Shown here: positions 34,082 to 43,216 of the stretch, piece after piece
Position numbering within the stretch: the stretch's first letter is position 1
Layout: each line of letters begins with the position of its first letter
From: Bradyrhizobium sp. SK17
GTDB taxonomy: Bacteria > Pseudomonadota > Alphaproteobacteria > Rhizobiales > Xanthobacteraceae
Reading direction: 5' to 3'
Length of the DNA: 64,000 bases
NCBI RefSeq assembly: GCF_002831585.1
Contig: NZ_CP025113.1
Coordinates: 4,789,001-4,853,000, forward strand
Position numbers and translations under genes: made by a program
Notes under the pieces: model-generated
Database searches by the model: none
What the model was told of the DNA's origin: nothing
Seen by the model: only the letters and a program-made list of their open reading frames with translations

Positions 34082-35680
34082 ATGGACTGGTCGCAACACG
34101 CACTTCCGCCGATGCGGCTCGAGCCGCGCTTCGGTGACCGGGTCGTGCCGGCGTTCGTGGAGCGGCCAGCCAGCCTGTGGGCGATGATCGCCGATGCGGC
34201 TGTGCGAAACGGCGACGGCGAAGCGCTGGTCTGCGGCGAGACACGCCTGACCTGGCACGAGGTCGTCGAGACCTCGGCGCGGGTCGCGGCGGGCTTTGCG
34301 AAGCTCGGCCTTTCGCCGGGCGACCGCGTTGCGATCCTGCTCGGCAACCGCATCGAGTTCGTGCTGACGATGTTCGCGGCCGCGCATGCCGGGCTGGTGA
34401 CGGTGCTGCTGTCGACGCGGCAGCAGAAGCCCGAGATCGCCTATGTGTTGAACGATTGCGGCGCGAAATGTCTGGTCCACGAGGCTACGCTGGCCGATCG
34501 CATCCCCGACGCCGCTGATATTCCCGGCCTCGCGCATCGGATCCCGGTCGGCGACGACAGCGCGTCGCAATTCGCCGTGCTGCGCGACAATGCTGCGGCC
34601 GGGACGCCGGCGGAGGTGAGGGAGGAGGACACCGCGATGATCCTCTACACCTCCGGCACCACGGGCCGGCCGAAGGGCGCGATGCTTGCCCATTGCAACA
34701 TCATTCACTCCTCCGACGTGTTCGTGTCCTGCCTGAAGCTGACCAGCGCCGATCGCTCGATCGCCGCGGTGCCGCTCGCGCATGTCACCGGCGCGGTCGC
34801 CAATGTCACGACCATGGCGCGCTGCGCCGGCGCGTTGATCATCATGCCGGAGTTCAAGGCGGCGGCGTATCTGAAGGTCGCCGCGCGCGAGCGCGTCACC
34901 TACACGGTGATGGTGCCGGCGATGTACAATCTCTGCCTGATGCAGCCCGATTTCGACAGCTACGATCTGTCGAGCTGGCGGATCGGCGGCTTCGGCGGCG
35001 CACCGATGCCGGTCGCGACCATCGAAAAGCTCGACGCCAAGATTCCCGGACTGAAGCTCGCCAATTGCTATGGTGCGACCGAGACCACCTCGCCCTCGAC
35101 CCTGATGCCGGGCGAGCTCACCGCCGCCCATATCGACAGCGTCGGCCTGCCGTGTCCCGGCGCCGAGATCATCGTGATGGGAGCTGACGGCCGCGAGGTG
35201 CCGCGTGGCGAGATCGGCGAGCTCTGGATCCGCAGCGCCTCCGTCATCAAAGGCTACTGGAACAACCCGAAGGCGAGCCAGGAGAGCTTCACCGCCGGGT
35301 TCTGGCACTCCGGCGATCTCGGCTCGGTCGATGCCGCCAATTTCGTCCGCGTGTTCGATCGCCAGAAGGACATGATCAACCGCGGCGGTCTCAAGATCTA
35401 TTCCGCCGAGGTCGAGTCGGTATTGGCGGGCCATCCCGCGGTGGTCGAGAGCGCGATCATCGCCAAGCCATGCCCGGTGCTCGGCGAGCGCGTGCATGCT
35501 GTGATCGTGACCCGCGCCGAGGTCGATGAGGACAGCCTGCGCGCGTGGTGCGCCGAGCGCCTCTCGGACTACAAGGTGCCGGAGACCATGGCGCTCACGG
35601 CGCAGCCGCTGCCGCGCAACGCCAATGGCAAGGTGATCAAGCGCCAGCTCAGGGAAAGCCTGACCGCAGCCAAGGCGTGA
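34082..35680 (+). CDS. Class I adenylate-forming acyl-CoA synthetase
   Basis: A 532-residue ANL-superfamily enzyme. Its motifs are ILYTSGTTGRPKGAMLAH (A3 P-loop), NCYGATETT (A5), HSGDLGSVD (A7 Asp), RQKDMINRGGLKIYSAEVE (A8 hinge) and NANGKVIKRQL (A10 catalytic lysine). These motifs show ATP-dependent activation of a carboxylic acid and loading onto CoA. ATG 34082 is chosen because a longer ORF only shadows panB. Co-location with panB may link CoA supply to acyl activation. Chain-length or aromatic specificity cannot be read. Confidence 0.88.
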   Translation: MDWSQHALPPMRLEPRFGDRVVPAFVERPASLWAMIADAAVRNGDGEALVCGETRLTWHEVVETSARVAAGFAKLGLSPGDRVAILLGNRIEFVLTMFAAAHAGLVTVLLSTRQQKPEIAYVLNDCGAKCLVHEATLADRIPDAADIPGLAHRIPVGDDSASQFAVLRDNAAAGTPAEVREEDTAMILYTSGTTGRPKGAMLAHCNIIHSSDVFVSCLKLTSADRSIAAVPLAHVTGAVANVTTMARCAGALIIMPEFKAAAYLKVAARERVTYTVMVPAMYNLCLMQPDFDSYDLSSWRIGGFGGAPMPVATIEKLDAKIPGLKLANCYGATETTSPSTLMPGELTAAHIDSVGLPCPGAEIIVMGADGREVPRGEIGELWIRSASVIKGYWNNPKASQESFTAGFWHSGDLGSVDAANFVRVFDRQKDMINRGGLKIYSAEVESVLAGHPAVVESAIIAKPCPVLGERVHAVIVTRAEVDEDSLRAWCAERLSDYKVPETMALTAQPLPRNANGKVIKRQLRESLTAAKA

Positions 35681-35837
35681 GCCCGGGGCAGGCAAACTCC
35701 CACCGTTAACGCTTTGATCCGCCTCGCTTTGCCTTGCCTCCGCCACACCGTTAGGGTAACGCCGCCGCGATGTGGGGATCGGGTGTGGGCTGGGCTCCAC
35801 CGAGATTCGCGGTCCCGAGGGGATGGGATAGACTTAA

Positions 35838-36494
35838 GTGTCTGAATTATTTGACGAAGTAGACGAGGAAGTCCGTCGCGATCAGCTCAAGAAGCTGTGG
35901 GACAAGTACTCGATCTTGATCATTGCGCTGGCGATCCTGGTGGTCGCGGGCGTCGGCGGCTGGCGCGGCTATCAGTATCTCGAGGCCAACAAGGCCGCCG
36001 AGGCCGGTGCGGCGTTCGACCGCGCCGTCGAGCTGTCGGACCAGAACAAGCATGCCGAGGCCGAAGCGGCCTTTGCCGATCTGATCACCAAGGCGCCGTC
36101 CGGCTATCGCACCCTGGCGCGGCTGCGCATGGCTGCCGAGGTCGCGACCCGCGATCAGCCGGCCGCCGCGAAGCTCTACGACGAGATCGCGGCCGACCGC
36201 AGCGTCGGCGCACCCGAGCAGGATCTGGCGCGCATTCGCGCCGCGCAGATCGTGATGGAGACCACCACCTATCCGAACATGCTCCAGCGGCTCGAGGCGA
36301 CGGCGACATCGAAGGATTCGACGTTCCGCCACTCGGCGCGTGAGTTGCTGGCGCTGTCGGCCTGGCACGCCAACGATGCCACCGCCGCGCGGCAGTGGCT
36401 CGACCAGATTGCCAATGACGGCGAAACGCCGCCGAGCCTGCGTTCGCGTGCCGAGGCGCTTCAGGCCTTGCTGCCTCCGGTCGCCAAGAGCTGA
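35838..36494 (+). CDS. YfgM-like tetratricopeptide membrane protein
   Basis: A 218-residue protein: a short cytoplasmic N-terminus (SELFDEVDEEVRRDQLKKLWDKY), one membrane anchor (SILIIALAILVVAGVGGW) and a periplasmic TPR-like helical domain. This is the TPR_21/YfgM architecture; E. coli YfgM is an ancillary factor at the SecYEG/PpiD periplasmic exit. The start is GTG 35838. The E. coli order yfgM-bamB-der is echoed here as this gene, a lipoprotein, then der, which supports the assignment. Confidence 0.82.
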   Translation: MSELFDEVDEEVRRDQLKKLWDKYSILIIALAILVVAGVGGWRGYQYLEANKAAEAGAAFDRAVELSDQNKHAEAEAAFADLITKAPSGYRTLARLRMAAEVATRDQPAAAKLYDEIAADRSVGAPEQDLARIRAAQIVMETTTYPNMLQRLEATATSKDSTFRHSARELLALSAWHANDATAARQWLDQIANDGETPPSLRSRAEALQALLPPVAKS

Positions 36495-36540
36495 CGAAGA
36501 GCTGATCCTGCGTAACTCGAGTTCAAGTGAGAGATCGACC

Positions 36541-37095
36541 ATGCGCCGCTCGCAACGCCTGATCGCAGCCGCAGTCCTGACAGCGCTTTGCGGTGCGCTG
36601 GCCGGTTGCGGCAGCGGCGGCATGGCCAATTTCGATCCGAGCGACATGCTCGATTTCCTCGATACCAAGAAGAAGCTGGCAGGCGATCGCAAGCCGGTGT
36701 TCCCCGAAGGCGTGCCCGGCCTCGAGCAGGGCGTGCCGAAGGAATTGTACAAGGGCTCGCAGCAGGAACAGCTCGACCAGCAGAACGCCGCGGCCGCCGC
36801 TGCGGCTCAGCCCGCTCCGCCGCCCGAGCCGCCGAAGGGCGCCAAGAGGCACGGCAAGCGGGCCGCGCCGGCTGCCGATCAGGCGGCTGCGCCCGACGCG
36901 GCAACCGAGGAGGGCGCGCCCGCTGCGCTGCCGCCGGAGCCGAAGCCGAAGAAGATCGTGCGCCGCCGCACCACCGCGCCGCCACCCGACGACCAGCAGG
37001 CGCAGCCTGCGGCGCCGGCCCAGCAGACCCAGACCACGCAACAATCCGGCGGCGGGTTCCCCGCGCCGCTACCGAGCGGTACGTTTAGCCGCTAG
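36541..37095 (+). CDS. Proline/alanine-rich lipoprotein between yfgM-like gene and der
   Basis: A 184-residue lipoprotein: signal peptide with lipobox LAGC (lipidated Cys23), then a short conserved-looking segment (FDPSDMLDFLDTKKKLAGDRKPVFPEGVPGLEQGVP). The rest is a long low-complexity Ala/Pro/Gln-rich region with charged Lys/Arg patches. It occupies the position of bamB in E. coli but has no PQQ beta-propeller, so it is not BamB. A periplasm-spanning or peptidoglycan-facing role is possible; function unknown. Confidence 0.75.
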   Translation: MRRSQRLIAAAVLTALCGALAGCGSGGMANFDPSDMLDFLDTKKKLAGDRKPVFPEGVPGLEQGVPKELYKGSQQEQLDQQNAAAAAAAQPAPPPEPPKGAKRHGKRAAPAADQAAAPDAATEEGAPAALPPEPKPKKIVRRRTTAPPPDDQQAQPAAPAQQTQTTQQSGGGFPAPLPSGTFSR

Positions 37096-37277
37096 GGCTG
37101 GACTGCGAGGCCGTCTCGCCGCCTCATGGTTCGAGACAGGCGGCGCTGCCGCGCTCCGCACCTCGTCCCGAGAAGGCGCGAAGCGCCGTCTCGCAGGATG
37201 CGGCCACCGAACGAGAAGAGGCACGGGCTACCCGAAGCTCATTGACTCCAGCTTCATAAATTGCGCTTGGATAGTTC

Positions 37278-38663
37278 ATGTCTTTCACGATTGCCATTAT
37301 CGGCCGGCCCAATGTCGGAAAGTCGACGCTGTTCAATCGGCTGGTCGGCCAGAAGCTCGCGCTGGTCGACGACGAGCCGGGCGTGACGCGGGACCGCCGC
37401 GAAGGCCAGGCCAAGCTCTACGATCTCGATTTCACCATCATCGACACTGCGGGGCTCGACGAGGGCGCCAAGGGATCGCTGACGGCGCGGATGCAGGAGC
37501 AGACCGAGACCGCGATCGAGCTCGCCGACGCCCTGATGTTCGTGATCGACGCCCGCGTCGGCCTGACGCCAACCGATCGCGCCTTTGCCGACTTCGCCCG
37601 CAAGGCCAACAAGCCGGTGGTGCTGGTCGCCAACAAGGCCGAGGGCAAGCATGGCGAAATCGGCGCGATGGAATCCTACGCGCTCGGGCTTGGCGATCCC
37701 GTCCAGATATCGGCCGAGCATGGCGAGGGTATGGGCGATCTCCACGAGGCGCTGAGCGCGCTGATGCCGGAGACATCAGAGGCGGACGACGATGATATTG
37801 CTGACGACGAGGACATTTCGGAAGAGGAGGCTGCGCAGCGTCCGATCCGGGTTGCGATCGTCGGCCGGCCCAATGCCGGCAAGTCGACCCTGATCAACCA
37901 CCTGCTCGGCGAGGAACGGCTGCTGACCAGCCCCGAGGCCGGCACCACGCGCGATTCCATCGCCGTCGAGATCACCTGGCAAGGCCGCCAGTTCCGGGTG
38001 TTCGACACCGCCGGCCTGCGCCGCCGCTCGCGGATCGAGGAGAAGCTGGAGAAGCTTTCGGTCGCCGACGCGCTGCGCGCGGTGCGTTTCGCCGAAGTGG
38101 TCGTGATGATGATGGACGCGCAGAACAAGTTCGAGGAGCAGGACCTGCGCATCGCCGACCTGATCGAGCGCGAAGGCCGCGCCATCGTGCTCGCGGTCAA
38201 CAAATGGGATCTGGTCGAGCGTAAGCCCAACCAGATCTCGCAACTTCGCATCGACGCCGATCACTGGCTGCCGCAGGTCAAGGGCGCGCCGATCGTGGCC
38301 GTCTCCGGCCTGATGGGCGAGGGCATCGATCGCCTGATGACGGCGATCCAGCAGGCCTATGCGGTCTGGAACCGGCGCCTGCCGACCGCGGCGCTCAATC
38401 GCTGGTTCGAGCAGGCGATCCAGGCCAGCCCGCCGCCCGCGGTCTCGGGCCGCCGGCTGAAGCTCAACTACATCACGCAGGTCAAGGCGCGGCCGCCGAG
38501 CTTCGTGCTGTTCTGCTCGCGCGCCGATGCGATCCCGCGATCCTATCTGCGCTACCTCACCAATTCGCTGCGCGAGACCTTCGACCTGCCGGGCACGCCC
38601 ATTCGTATTACACTAAGAGAAAAGGCCAATCCGTTCGCCCACAAGCGCAAGCGACCGTCGTGA
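37278..38663 (+). CDS. der: Ribosome biogenesis GTPase Der (EngA)
   Basis: A 461-residue protein with two tandem GTPase domains, the hallmark of Der: [22 protein letters not shown] with DTAGL and NKAEG in the first, [15 protein letters not shown] with [11 protein letters not shown] and NKWDLVE in the second. An acidic linker ([18 protein letters not shown]) and a C-terminal KH-like domain ending [11 protein letters not shown] complete it. Der is essential for 50S assembly. The 182-bp gap upstream contains a degenerate copy of a CCTCATGGTTCGAGAC repeat. Its stop overlaps the next gene's GTG. Confidence 0.96.
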   Translation: MSFTIAIIGRPNVGKSTLFNRLVGQKLALVDDEPGVTRDRREGQAKLYDLDFTIIDTAGLDEGAKGSLTARMQEQTETAIELADALMFVIDARVGLTPTDRAFADFARKANKPVVLVANKAEGKHGEIGAMESYALGLGDPVQISAEHGEGMGDLHEALSALMPETSEADDDDIADDEDISEEEAAQRPIRVAIVGRPNAGKSTLINHLLGEERLLTSPEAGTTRDSIAVEITWQGRQFRVFDTAGLRRRSRIEEKLEKLSVADALRAVRFAEVVVMMMDAQNKFEEQDLRIADLIEREGRAIVLAVNKWDLVERKPNQISQLRIDADHWLPQVKGAPIVAVSGLMGEGIDRLMTAIQQAYAVWNRRLPTAALNRWFEQAIQASPPPAVSGRRLKLNYITQVKARPPSFVLFCSRADAIPRSYLRYLTNSLRETFDLPGTPIRITLREKANPFAHKRKRPS

Positions 38664-39910
38664 GCGAAGAGGTGAGCGCCGACACCGCTTCCGTTCGGCA
38701 GCCGCGCAGCGGCGCGGTGATCTTCATCTTCATCACGCTGTTGCTCGACATGCTCGCGCTCGGGATCATCATCCCGATCCTGCCGAAGCTGATCGAAGGC
38801 TTCGTCAGCAACGACACCGCCAATGCGGCGCGCATCTTCGGCCTGTTCGGCTCGATCTGGGCGTTGATGCAGTTCGTCTGTTCGCCGGTGCTCGGCGCGC
38901 TGTCCGACCGCTTCGGCCGCCGGCCGGTGGTGCTGCTGTCGAATTTCGGCCTTGCCGCCGATTACGTGCTGATGGCGCTGGCGCCGAACCTGATCTGGCT
39001 GTTCATCGGGCGGGCGATCTCGGGCATCACCTCGTCGAGCATATCGACCGTGTTCGCCTATATCGCCGACGTCACCGCGCCGGAGCAGCGCGCCGCGATG
39101 TTCGGCAAGATCGGCGTTGCCTTCGGCGCTGGCTTCATCCTGGGACCGGCGCTGGGCGGCGTGCTCGGCGAGATCGATCCGCGGCTGCCGTTCTGGGCGG
39201 CGGCGGGCCTGAGCTTCGTCAACGGGCTCTACGGCCTGTTCATCCTGCCGGAATCGCTGCCGGTGGAGCGGCGCGCACCGTTCAAATGGAAGAGCGCCAA
39301 TCCGATCGGTGCGCTGCGCTTCCTGCTCTCGAACAGGACGCTGGCCGGCCTGTCGCTGGCGACATTCTTCGGCCAGCTCGCCCATGTCGTGCTGCCGTCG
39401 GTGTTCGTGCTCTACGCCACCTATCGTTATGGCTGGGACACCGGCACGGTCGGCGCGACGCTCGCGCTGGTCGGCCTCTGCGGCATGATCGTGCAGGGCG
39501 CGGCGATCGGTCCGATCGTGAAGCGCCTCGGCGAGCGCAACGCGCTGTTCCTCGGCCTCGTCTGCGGCGCCCTGGGCTTCGTGATCTTCGGCGCGGCGCC
39601 GTCAGGGCAATTGTTCTGGATCGGCATTCCCGTGATGGCGCTGTGGGGCCTTTCCGGCGCCGCAACCCAGGCGCTGACGACGCAACTCGTCGCCGCCGAC
39701 CAGCAGGGCCAGTTGCAGGGTGCGACCTCGAGCGTGCAGAGCATGTCCGAACTGATCGGCCCGTTCCTGTTCACGCTGACCTTTGCGTATTTCATCGGTG
39801 ACAACGCACCGCTCGCGTTGCCCGGCGCGCCGTTCTATCTGGCCGGCGCGCTGCTGGTGCTGGCGCTCGCCATCGCCGCGCGGGCCACGGCGACGAGGAC
39901 GACCGCGTAG
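38660..39910 (+). CDS. MFS transporter, tetracycline-exporter-like (TCR/Tet type)
   Basis: A 416-residue 12-helix transporter. [17 protein letters not shown] is the MFS motif A, and [20 protein letters not shown] and [20 protein letters not shown] are the motif C/TM4-5 elements seen in TetA and related drug exporters. The GTG start overlaps the der stop by 4 bp. The resemblance is to chromosomal TetA-like antiporters in Bradyrhizobium; substrate is unknown and resistance should not be assumed. Confidence 0.87.
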   Translation: MSEEVSADTASVRQPRSGAVIFIFITLLLDMLALGIIIPILPKLIEGFVSNDTANAARIFGLFGSIWALMQFVCSPVLGALSDRFGRRPVVLLSNFGLAADYVLMALAPNLIWLFIGRAISGITSSSISTVFAYIADVTAPEQRAAMFGKIGVAFGAGFILGPALGGVLGEIDPRLPFWAAAGLSFVNGLYGLFILPESLPVERRAPFKWKSANPIGALRFLLSNRTLAGLSLATFFGQLAHVVLPSVFVLYATYRYGWDTGTVGATLALVGLCGMIVQGAAIGPIVKRLGERNALFLGLVCGALGFVIFGAAPSGQLFWIGIPVMALWGLSGAATQALTTQLVAADQQGQLQGATSSVQSMSELIGPFLFTLTFAYFIGDNAPLALPGAPFYLAGALLVLALAIAARATATRTTA

Positions 39911-39928
39911 CTTCGCGGTGCGCCCCCG

Positions 39929-40570
39929 CTACAAACCCGGTGATCGCGCCGCCCAAGCCTTGGTGGCCTGGCAGCTTTCCATCGCTCGGACATAGGCAGG
40001 GCGTGCCGTCGTGCGGACGAGATAGTCCCGCTCGATAGAACCAGGGACGTAATGGCCAGTTCGCAGGCCGAGCAGCAGGGCGTAGCTCACCGAGATATCG
40101 GCAGCGGTGAAGCGGTCGCCAGCGAGATAGGGGGAATCGGCGAGGCGACGGATCACCAATCCCAGCCGGCTCTCGAAGGTCTCGAGCGCCCAGCGGGTGA
40201 CCCGAGCGTTTCGCTCGGCTTCGGGCGCCAAATTGCGACCGACAATGACGGCGTTCATCGGCCCGGCGAGCCCGGCCTCGCCCAGATGGAGAAATTGCAG
40301 ATAGGAAGCAAAGGCGGGATCGTCCGGAGCGACGGCCAGTGAAGCTGAGCCGTGGCGGGCCAGCAAATACTGAACAATCGCGACTGACTCGACCATGATC
40401 GTCTCGCCGTCCTGTAGTACGGGAATGAATCCGGCGGGGTTGATCGCGAGGAAATCGCGGTCATTCTCGACCGCAAACAGATCGACCGGGCGCAGCCGAT
40501 AAGCCAGTCCCAATTCCTCGAGCAGCCAGACAACGCGGAAGCCGCGACCTTCGCCATAGACTGTGAGCAT
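39929..40570 (-). CDS. Glutathione S-transferase family protein
   Basis: A 213-residue GST with thioredoxin-like domain (VVWLLEELGLAYRLRPVDLF, INPAGFIPVLQDGETIMVESVAIVQYLL) and helical C-terminal domain (DRFTAADISVSYALLLG). The N-terminus GEGRGFRVVWLLEE lacks a catalytic Cys and may use Ser/Tyr or bind only. It is 38 bp downstream of the NTF2-like gene on the same strand. Confidence 0.87.
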   Translation of the reverse strand: MLTVYGEGRGFRVVWLLEELGLAYRLRPVDLFAVENDRDFLAINPAGFIPVLQDGETIMVESVAIVQYLLARHGSASLAVAPDDPAFASYLQFLHLGEAGLAGPMNAVIVGRNLAPEAERNARVTRWALETFESRLGLVIRRLADSPYLAGDRFTAADISVSYALLLGLRTGHYVPGSIERDYLVRTTARPAYVRAMESCQATKAWAARSPGL

Positions 40571-40608
40571 GGATGAGCATTCCTGGATTGGGTTAATGGG
40601 TTCGCGAT

Positions 40609-41001
40609 CTAATCCGTTGCCGGCACCGAATGGTGCTCATGCGTGATGCGCCATGCGCCGCCGACATTGCGCAATCCGATCGTCAGCCTGAACTGGAAGG
40701 TGGCGTCGGGCGGGCCGCAGCGCATCACCATCACAGCGAAGGCCACGTCGTCGCCGGCCGTGATCGCGATCTCATCGATATCGAAGGCGTGGGAGGGGCG
40801 GTAGCAGCTGAAGAACAGATCCCACGTCTTCCGGTACTCGTCCAATCCGCGCGACTGCAACGGCGGTGGAACATCGAACATCACGATGTCCTGATCGTGA
40901 TGCGCGAGGATGCCTGGATAGTCCTGTCGGCGGACTGAGGCCGTCCAGGCGTCGATGAGCGCCCTGATCTCGGTCTCCGCCGTCTTGCTCCGCTGTGTCA
41001 T
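40609..41001 (-). CDS. SnoaL/NTF2-like family protein
   Basis: A 130-residue cone-shaped NTF2-like fold of the SnoaL/DUF4440 group: ETEIRALIDAWTASVRRQDYPGILAHHDQDIVMFDVPPPLQSRGLDEYRKTW, with later WRITHEHHSVP (the usual final strand). The ATG at 41001 has GGAG about 9 bases upstream; the longer ORF to 41223 runs into the divergent promoter. Such proteins are small-molecule-binding or isomerase-like; no ligand can be assigned. Probably co-transcribed with the GST. Confidence 0.8.
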   Translation of the reverse strand: MTQRSKTAETEIRALIDAWTASVRRQDYPGILAHHDQDIVMFDVPPPLQSRGLDEYRKTWDLFFSCYRPSHAFDIDEIAITAGDDVAFAVMVMRCGPPDATFQFRLTIGLRNVGGAWRITHEHHSVPATD

Positions 41002-41135
41002 CGCTGTGCTGCTCCGGGTGCCGGCCGATCGATGCTTCGAGGACGAAGGCGCGAGCGCCGATCCGACATCTGAAATCGCGTTTCGGTCCGAGGCGGATTG
41101 GGGCCGAAACGGGCTGATCAGGATTTTTGCTATCG

Positions 41136-41157
41136 ACAAACCATCCGGTTGGTTTGT
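41136..41157. promoter_or_regulatory. Candidate TetR operator 1
   Basis: ACAAACCATCCGGTTGGTTTGT is a near-perfect palindrome (inner 18 bp at 41138-41155, 8 of 9 pairs match). It is in the divergent gap between the NTF2-like gene and the hypothetical gene at 41222, about 65 bp before the latter. A closely similar palindrome lies beyond the tetR-type gene at 42346. Confidence 0.55.
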
Positions 41158-41221
41158 ATATTGACCGACGTATCGGATGACGACGCGCGCCTTGGCCGGC
41201 GCCGCGCCCGACAGGAGGAGC

Positions 41222-41494
41222 ATGGTGGACGACGAGGCCGCTGATATCTGCGATGAACTGACCCGCTTCAGCGATGCACAGGCGGCGCTGCTGACCTCGC
41301 GCGGTCTTGTCTATCTGACCGACCTGAAACTCGACGGCGACAGGCACGGCACGATCGTCGCCGCCAGTCATGCCGACGCGGAGGCCGTCGCCCGCGCGCG
41401 CGGCCGGGGCGAGCGGGTGATCGGCCGAATGGCCTTTGGTTTCCTTCACGACCTGCGCCGCAGCCTGCTGCAAAAGATCCGCTTGTGCGCGTGA
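41222..41494 (+). CDS. Conserved-looking small hypothetical protein
   Basis: A 90-residue acidic to neutral soluble protein (starting MVDDEAADICDELTRF, ending LHDLRRSLLQKIRLCA). I recognise no family. A perfect AGGAGG lies 3 bases before ATG 41222 (6 before an in-frame GTG at 41225), which supports translation. The gene follows a TetR-type palindrome and precedes the TetR gene by 116 bp, so it is probably under that regulator. Confidence 0.55.
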   Translation: MVDDEAADICDELTRFSDAQAALLTSRGLVYLTDLKLDGDRHGTIVAASHADAEAVARARGRGERVIGRMAFGFLHDLRRSLLQKIRLCA

Positions 41495-41610
41495 ATGATC
41501 GGATCGCCCGCTGCCTGGCGGCAACCGATGCCGCGCTTGAGATTGACTGGTGCGGCTGAGATACTGCGCGCACACGACTCCTTCCGAATGCCCTACGTCT
41601 TGAGTGTCAT

Positions 41611-42276
41611 ATGGATAATCCTTCCCGCTCGGAACGCTCCCGCAATGCCGCCCTCGATGCCGCGATCACCATCGTGACGCGCGACGGTCCGGGGCGCCTG
41701 ACGCTCGACGCGATCGCGCGCGAGAGCGGCCTCAGCAAGGGCGGCGTGATGCATCAGTTCCGCACCAAGGAAGCGGTGCTGCGCGCCTTGCTCGAGCAGC
41801 AGATGGCATATTTCGAGGACTTCTCGAACCGCTACATCGAGAAGGCGCGCGAGACCACGGACCAGCCCGAACTGGCAGCGCAGATCGCAACGCTCAGGGA
41901 GGCGATCTCGACGCCGCGGGCAGGGGCGTTCGCGCTGCTGGCGGCGATGAACGAGAATCCCGAATTGATGGCGATGCCGCGCGATGTCGACATCGAGAAG
42001 GTCGCGCGCATGAAGGCCGAGGCGCGCGATCCCGATCTCGCGCTGCTGCGCTGGGCAGCGGCGCGCGGGCTGCTGCTGAGTTCGCTGTTCGGCCTGTCGT
42101 CGCTGAGCGATGCGGAGCGTGATCGTCTGTTCGAGCGGCTGCTCGACGACAGCAAGTGGACTGCGATCGAGCAGGGCGCGGCAAAGCCATCGAGGACGAC
42201 GGCCGTGCGCGCGGCATCGCCGAAGCCGTCGGGCGCGCGCGCCGCAAAACCCGACTCCGCACGCAAGCGCGGCTGA
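41611..42276 (+). CDS. TetR/AcrR-family transcriptional regulator
   Basis: A 221-residue regulator. The HTH is at residues about 8-55 (AALDAAITIVTRDGPGRLTLDAIARESGLSKGGVMHQFRTKEAVL), followed by a helical ligand domain and an unusual basic Ala/Pro/Lys-rich tail of some 30 residues (SRTTAVRAASPKPSGARAA). The gene is bracketed by two near-identical 18-bp palindromes at 41138 and 42346, in front of the upstream hypothetical gene and the downstream lipoprotein gene, which are its likely targets. Inducer unknown. Confidence 0.9.
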   Translation: MDNPSRSERSRNAALDAAITIVTRDGPGRLTLDAIARESGLSKGGVMHQFRTKEAVLRALLEQQMAYFEDFSNRYIEKARETTDQPELAAQIATLREAISTPRAGAFALLAAMNENPELMAMPRDVDIEKVARMKAEARDPDLALLRWAAARGLLLSSLFGLSSLSDAERDRLFERLLDDSKWTAIEQGAAKPSRTTAVRAASPKPSGARAAKPDSARKRG

Positions 42277-42345
42277 GTCTCCAGAAATCCCCCGACGCCT
42301 CGATCGTCGCATTTTTGGTCCCGGTTCCTGGAATTGCAACTTTAC

Positions 42346-42363
42346 AAACCAACTGGTCGGTTT
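42346..42363. promoter_or_regulatory. Candidate TetR operator 2
   Basis: AAACCAACTGGTCGGTTT, 7 of 9 palindrome pairs match, and 15 of 18 bases are identical to the core of operator 1 (AAACCATCCGGTTGGTTT). It is 140 bp before the DUF3313-like lipoprotein gene and 70 bp after tetR. Confidence 0.55.
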
Positions 42364-42502
42364 TATAGTTCGTCGCACTGAGGCTAGGCCTGGCGGCGCC
42401 CGGACGGCGAGCCAGGTCGGCAGTGACGGCCGCAGCCGCACTTCAGCCCCGGACGTGGCTGCGGCCGTGCTGCTTTCCGACGGTTCGGATGAGGAGATTG
42501 GA

Positions 42503-43165
42503 ATGGACAGCTCGATCGCCGCGCGCGGTCTGGGAGCGATGACGCTTTGCGTCCTCGCGGCAGGATGCGCCGCCGTCACGCCGGTGGCCTATTCGGAGGT
42601 GGGCTCATCGGCCTACATGACGCCGGACACATCGGATCCTTCGGGCCGCGTGCCGTATCGCTACGCTCCGCCGGTCGACTGGCGGACCTACAACAAGGTC
42701 ATGATCGATCCGGTCGTGATCTATCGCGGCGCGGATCATCAGTTCGGCGAGATGTCCGAGAAGGACAAGGAGACGCTCGCGGCCACCATGCAGACCCGCT
42801 TTACCGACAAGCTGCGCGGCCGCTTCGCGGTGGTGAATACGCGCGGGCCGAACACCTTTCGGCTGCGGCTGACCTTGACCGGCGCGGTCGCCAACACGCC
42901 GGTGCTCGGCACGCTGTCGCGCTTCGACCTCGCCGGCGCGGTCTACAACGGCGTGCAGGCGGCGCGCGATCGCGAGGGCACCATGACCGGCTCGGTGATC
43001 TTTGCCGTCGAGATGTTCGACAGCGCGACCTCACGCCTGCTCGGCGCCTATGTCAGCAGGCAATATCCCGGCGCTTACGACATCAAGGCCAGTGTCGGCG
43101 ATCTCGCGGCCGCCACCGCGGGCATCGACAAGGGTGCCGATGCCTTCATCGCGCAATTGAAGTGA
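42503..43165 (+). CDS. DUF3313-like lipoprotein
   Basis: A 220-residue lipoprotein with lipobox LAAGC (Cys22). The body fits DUF3313: VDWRTYNKVMIDPVVIY, then LAATMQTRFTDKLRGRFAVVNTRGPNTFRLRLTLTGAVANTPVLGTLSRFD and a DREGTMTGSVIFAVEMFDSATSRLLG segment. ATG 42503 follows GAGGAGATTGGA. Located after a TetR palindrome, it may respond to the TetR inducer. Outer-membrane or periplasmic location is expected; role unknown. Confidence 0.78.
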   Translation: MDSSIAARGLGAMTLCVLAAGCAAVTPVAYSEVGSSAYMTPDTSDPSGRVPYRYAPPVDWRTYNKVMIDPVVIYRGADHQFGEMSEKDKETLAATMQTRFTDKLRGRFAVVNTRGPNTFRLRLTLTGAVANTPVLGTLSRFDLAGAVYNGVQAARDREGTMTGSVIFAVEMFDSATSRLLGAYVSRQYPGAYDIKASVGDLAAATAGIDKGADAFIAQLK

Positions 43166-43216
43166 GGCGCGCCGCGCGCGTCCCGAAACCATCCCGACAA
43201 TGAAAGGTCTCGGACA

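Noticed and set aside
37120..37200. CCTCATGGTTCGAGAC-type dispersed repeat before der
   Set aside because: Only one degenerate arm resembles the repeat I recall; too weak to list as a feature.
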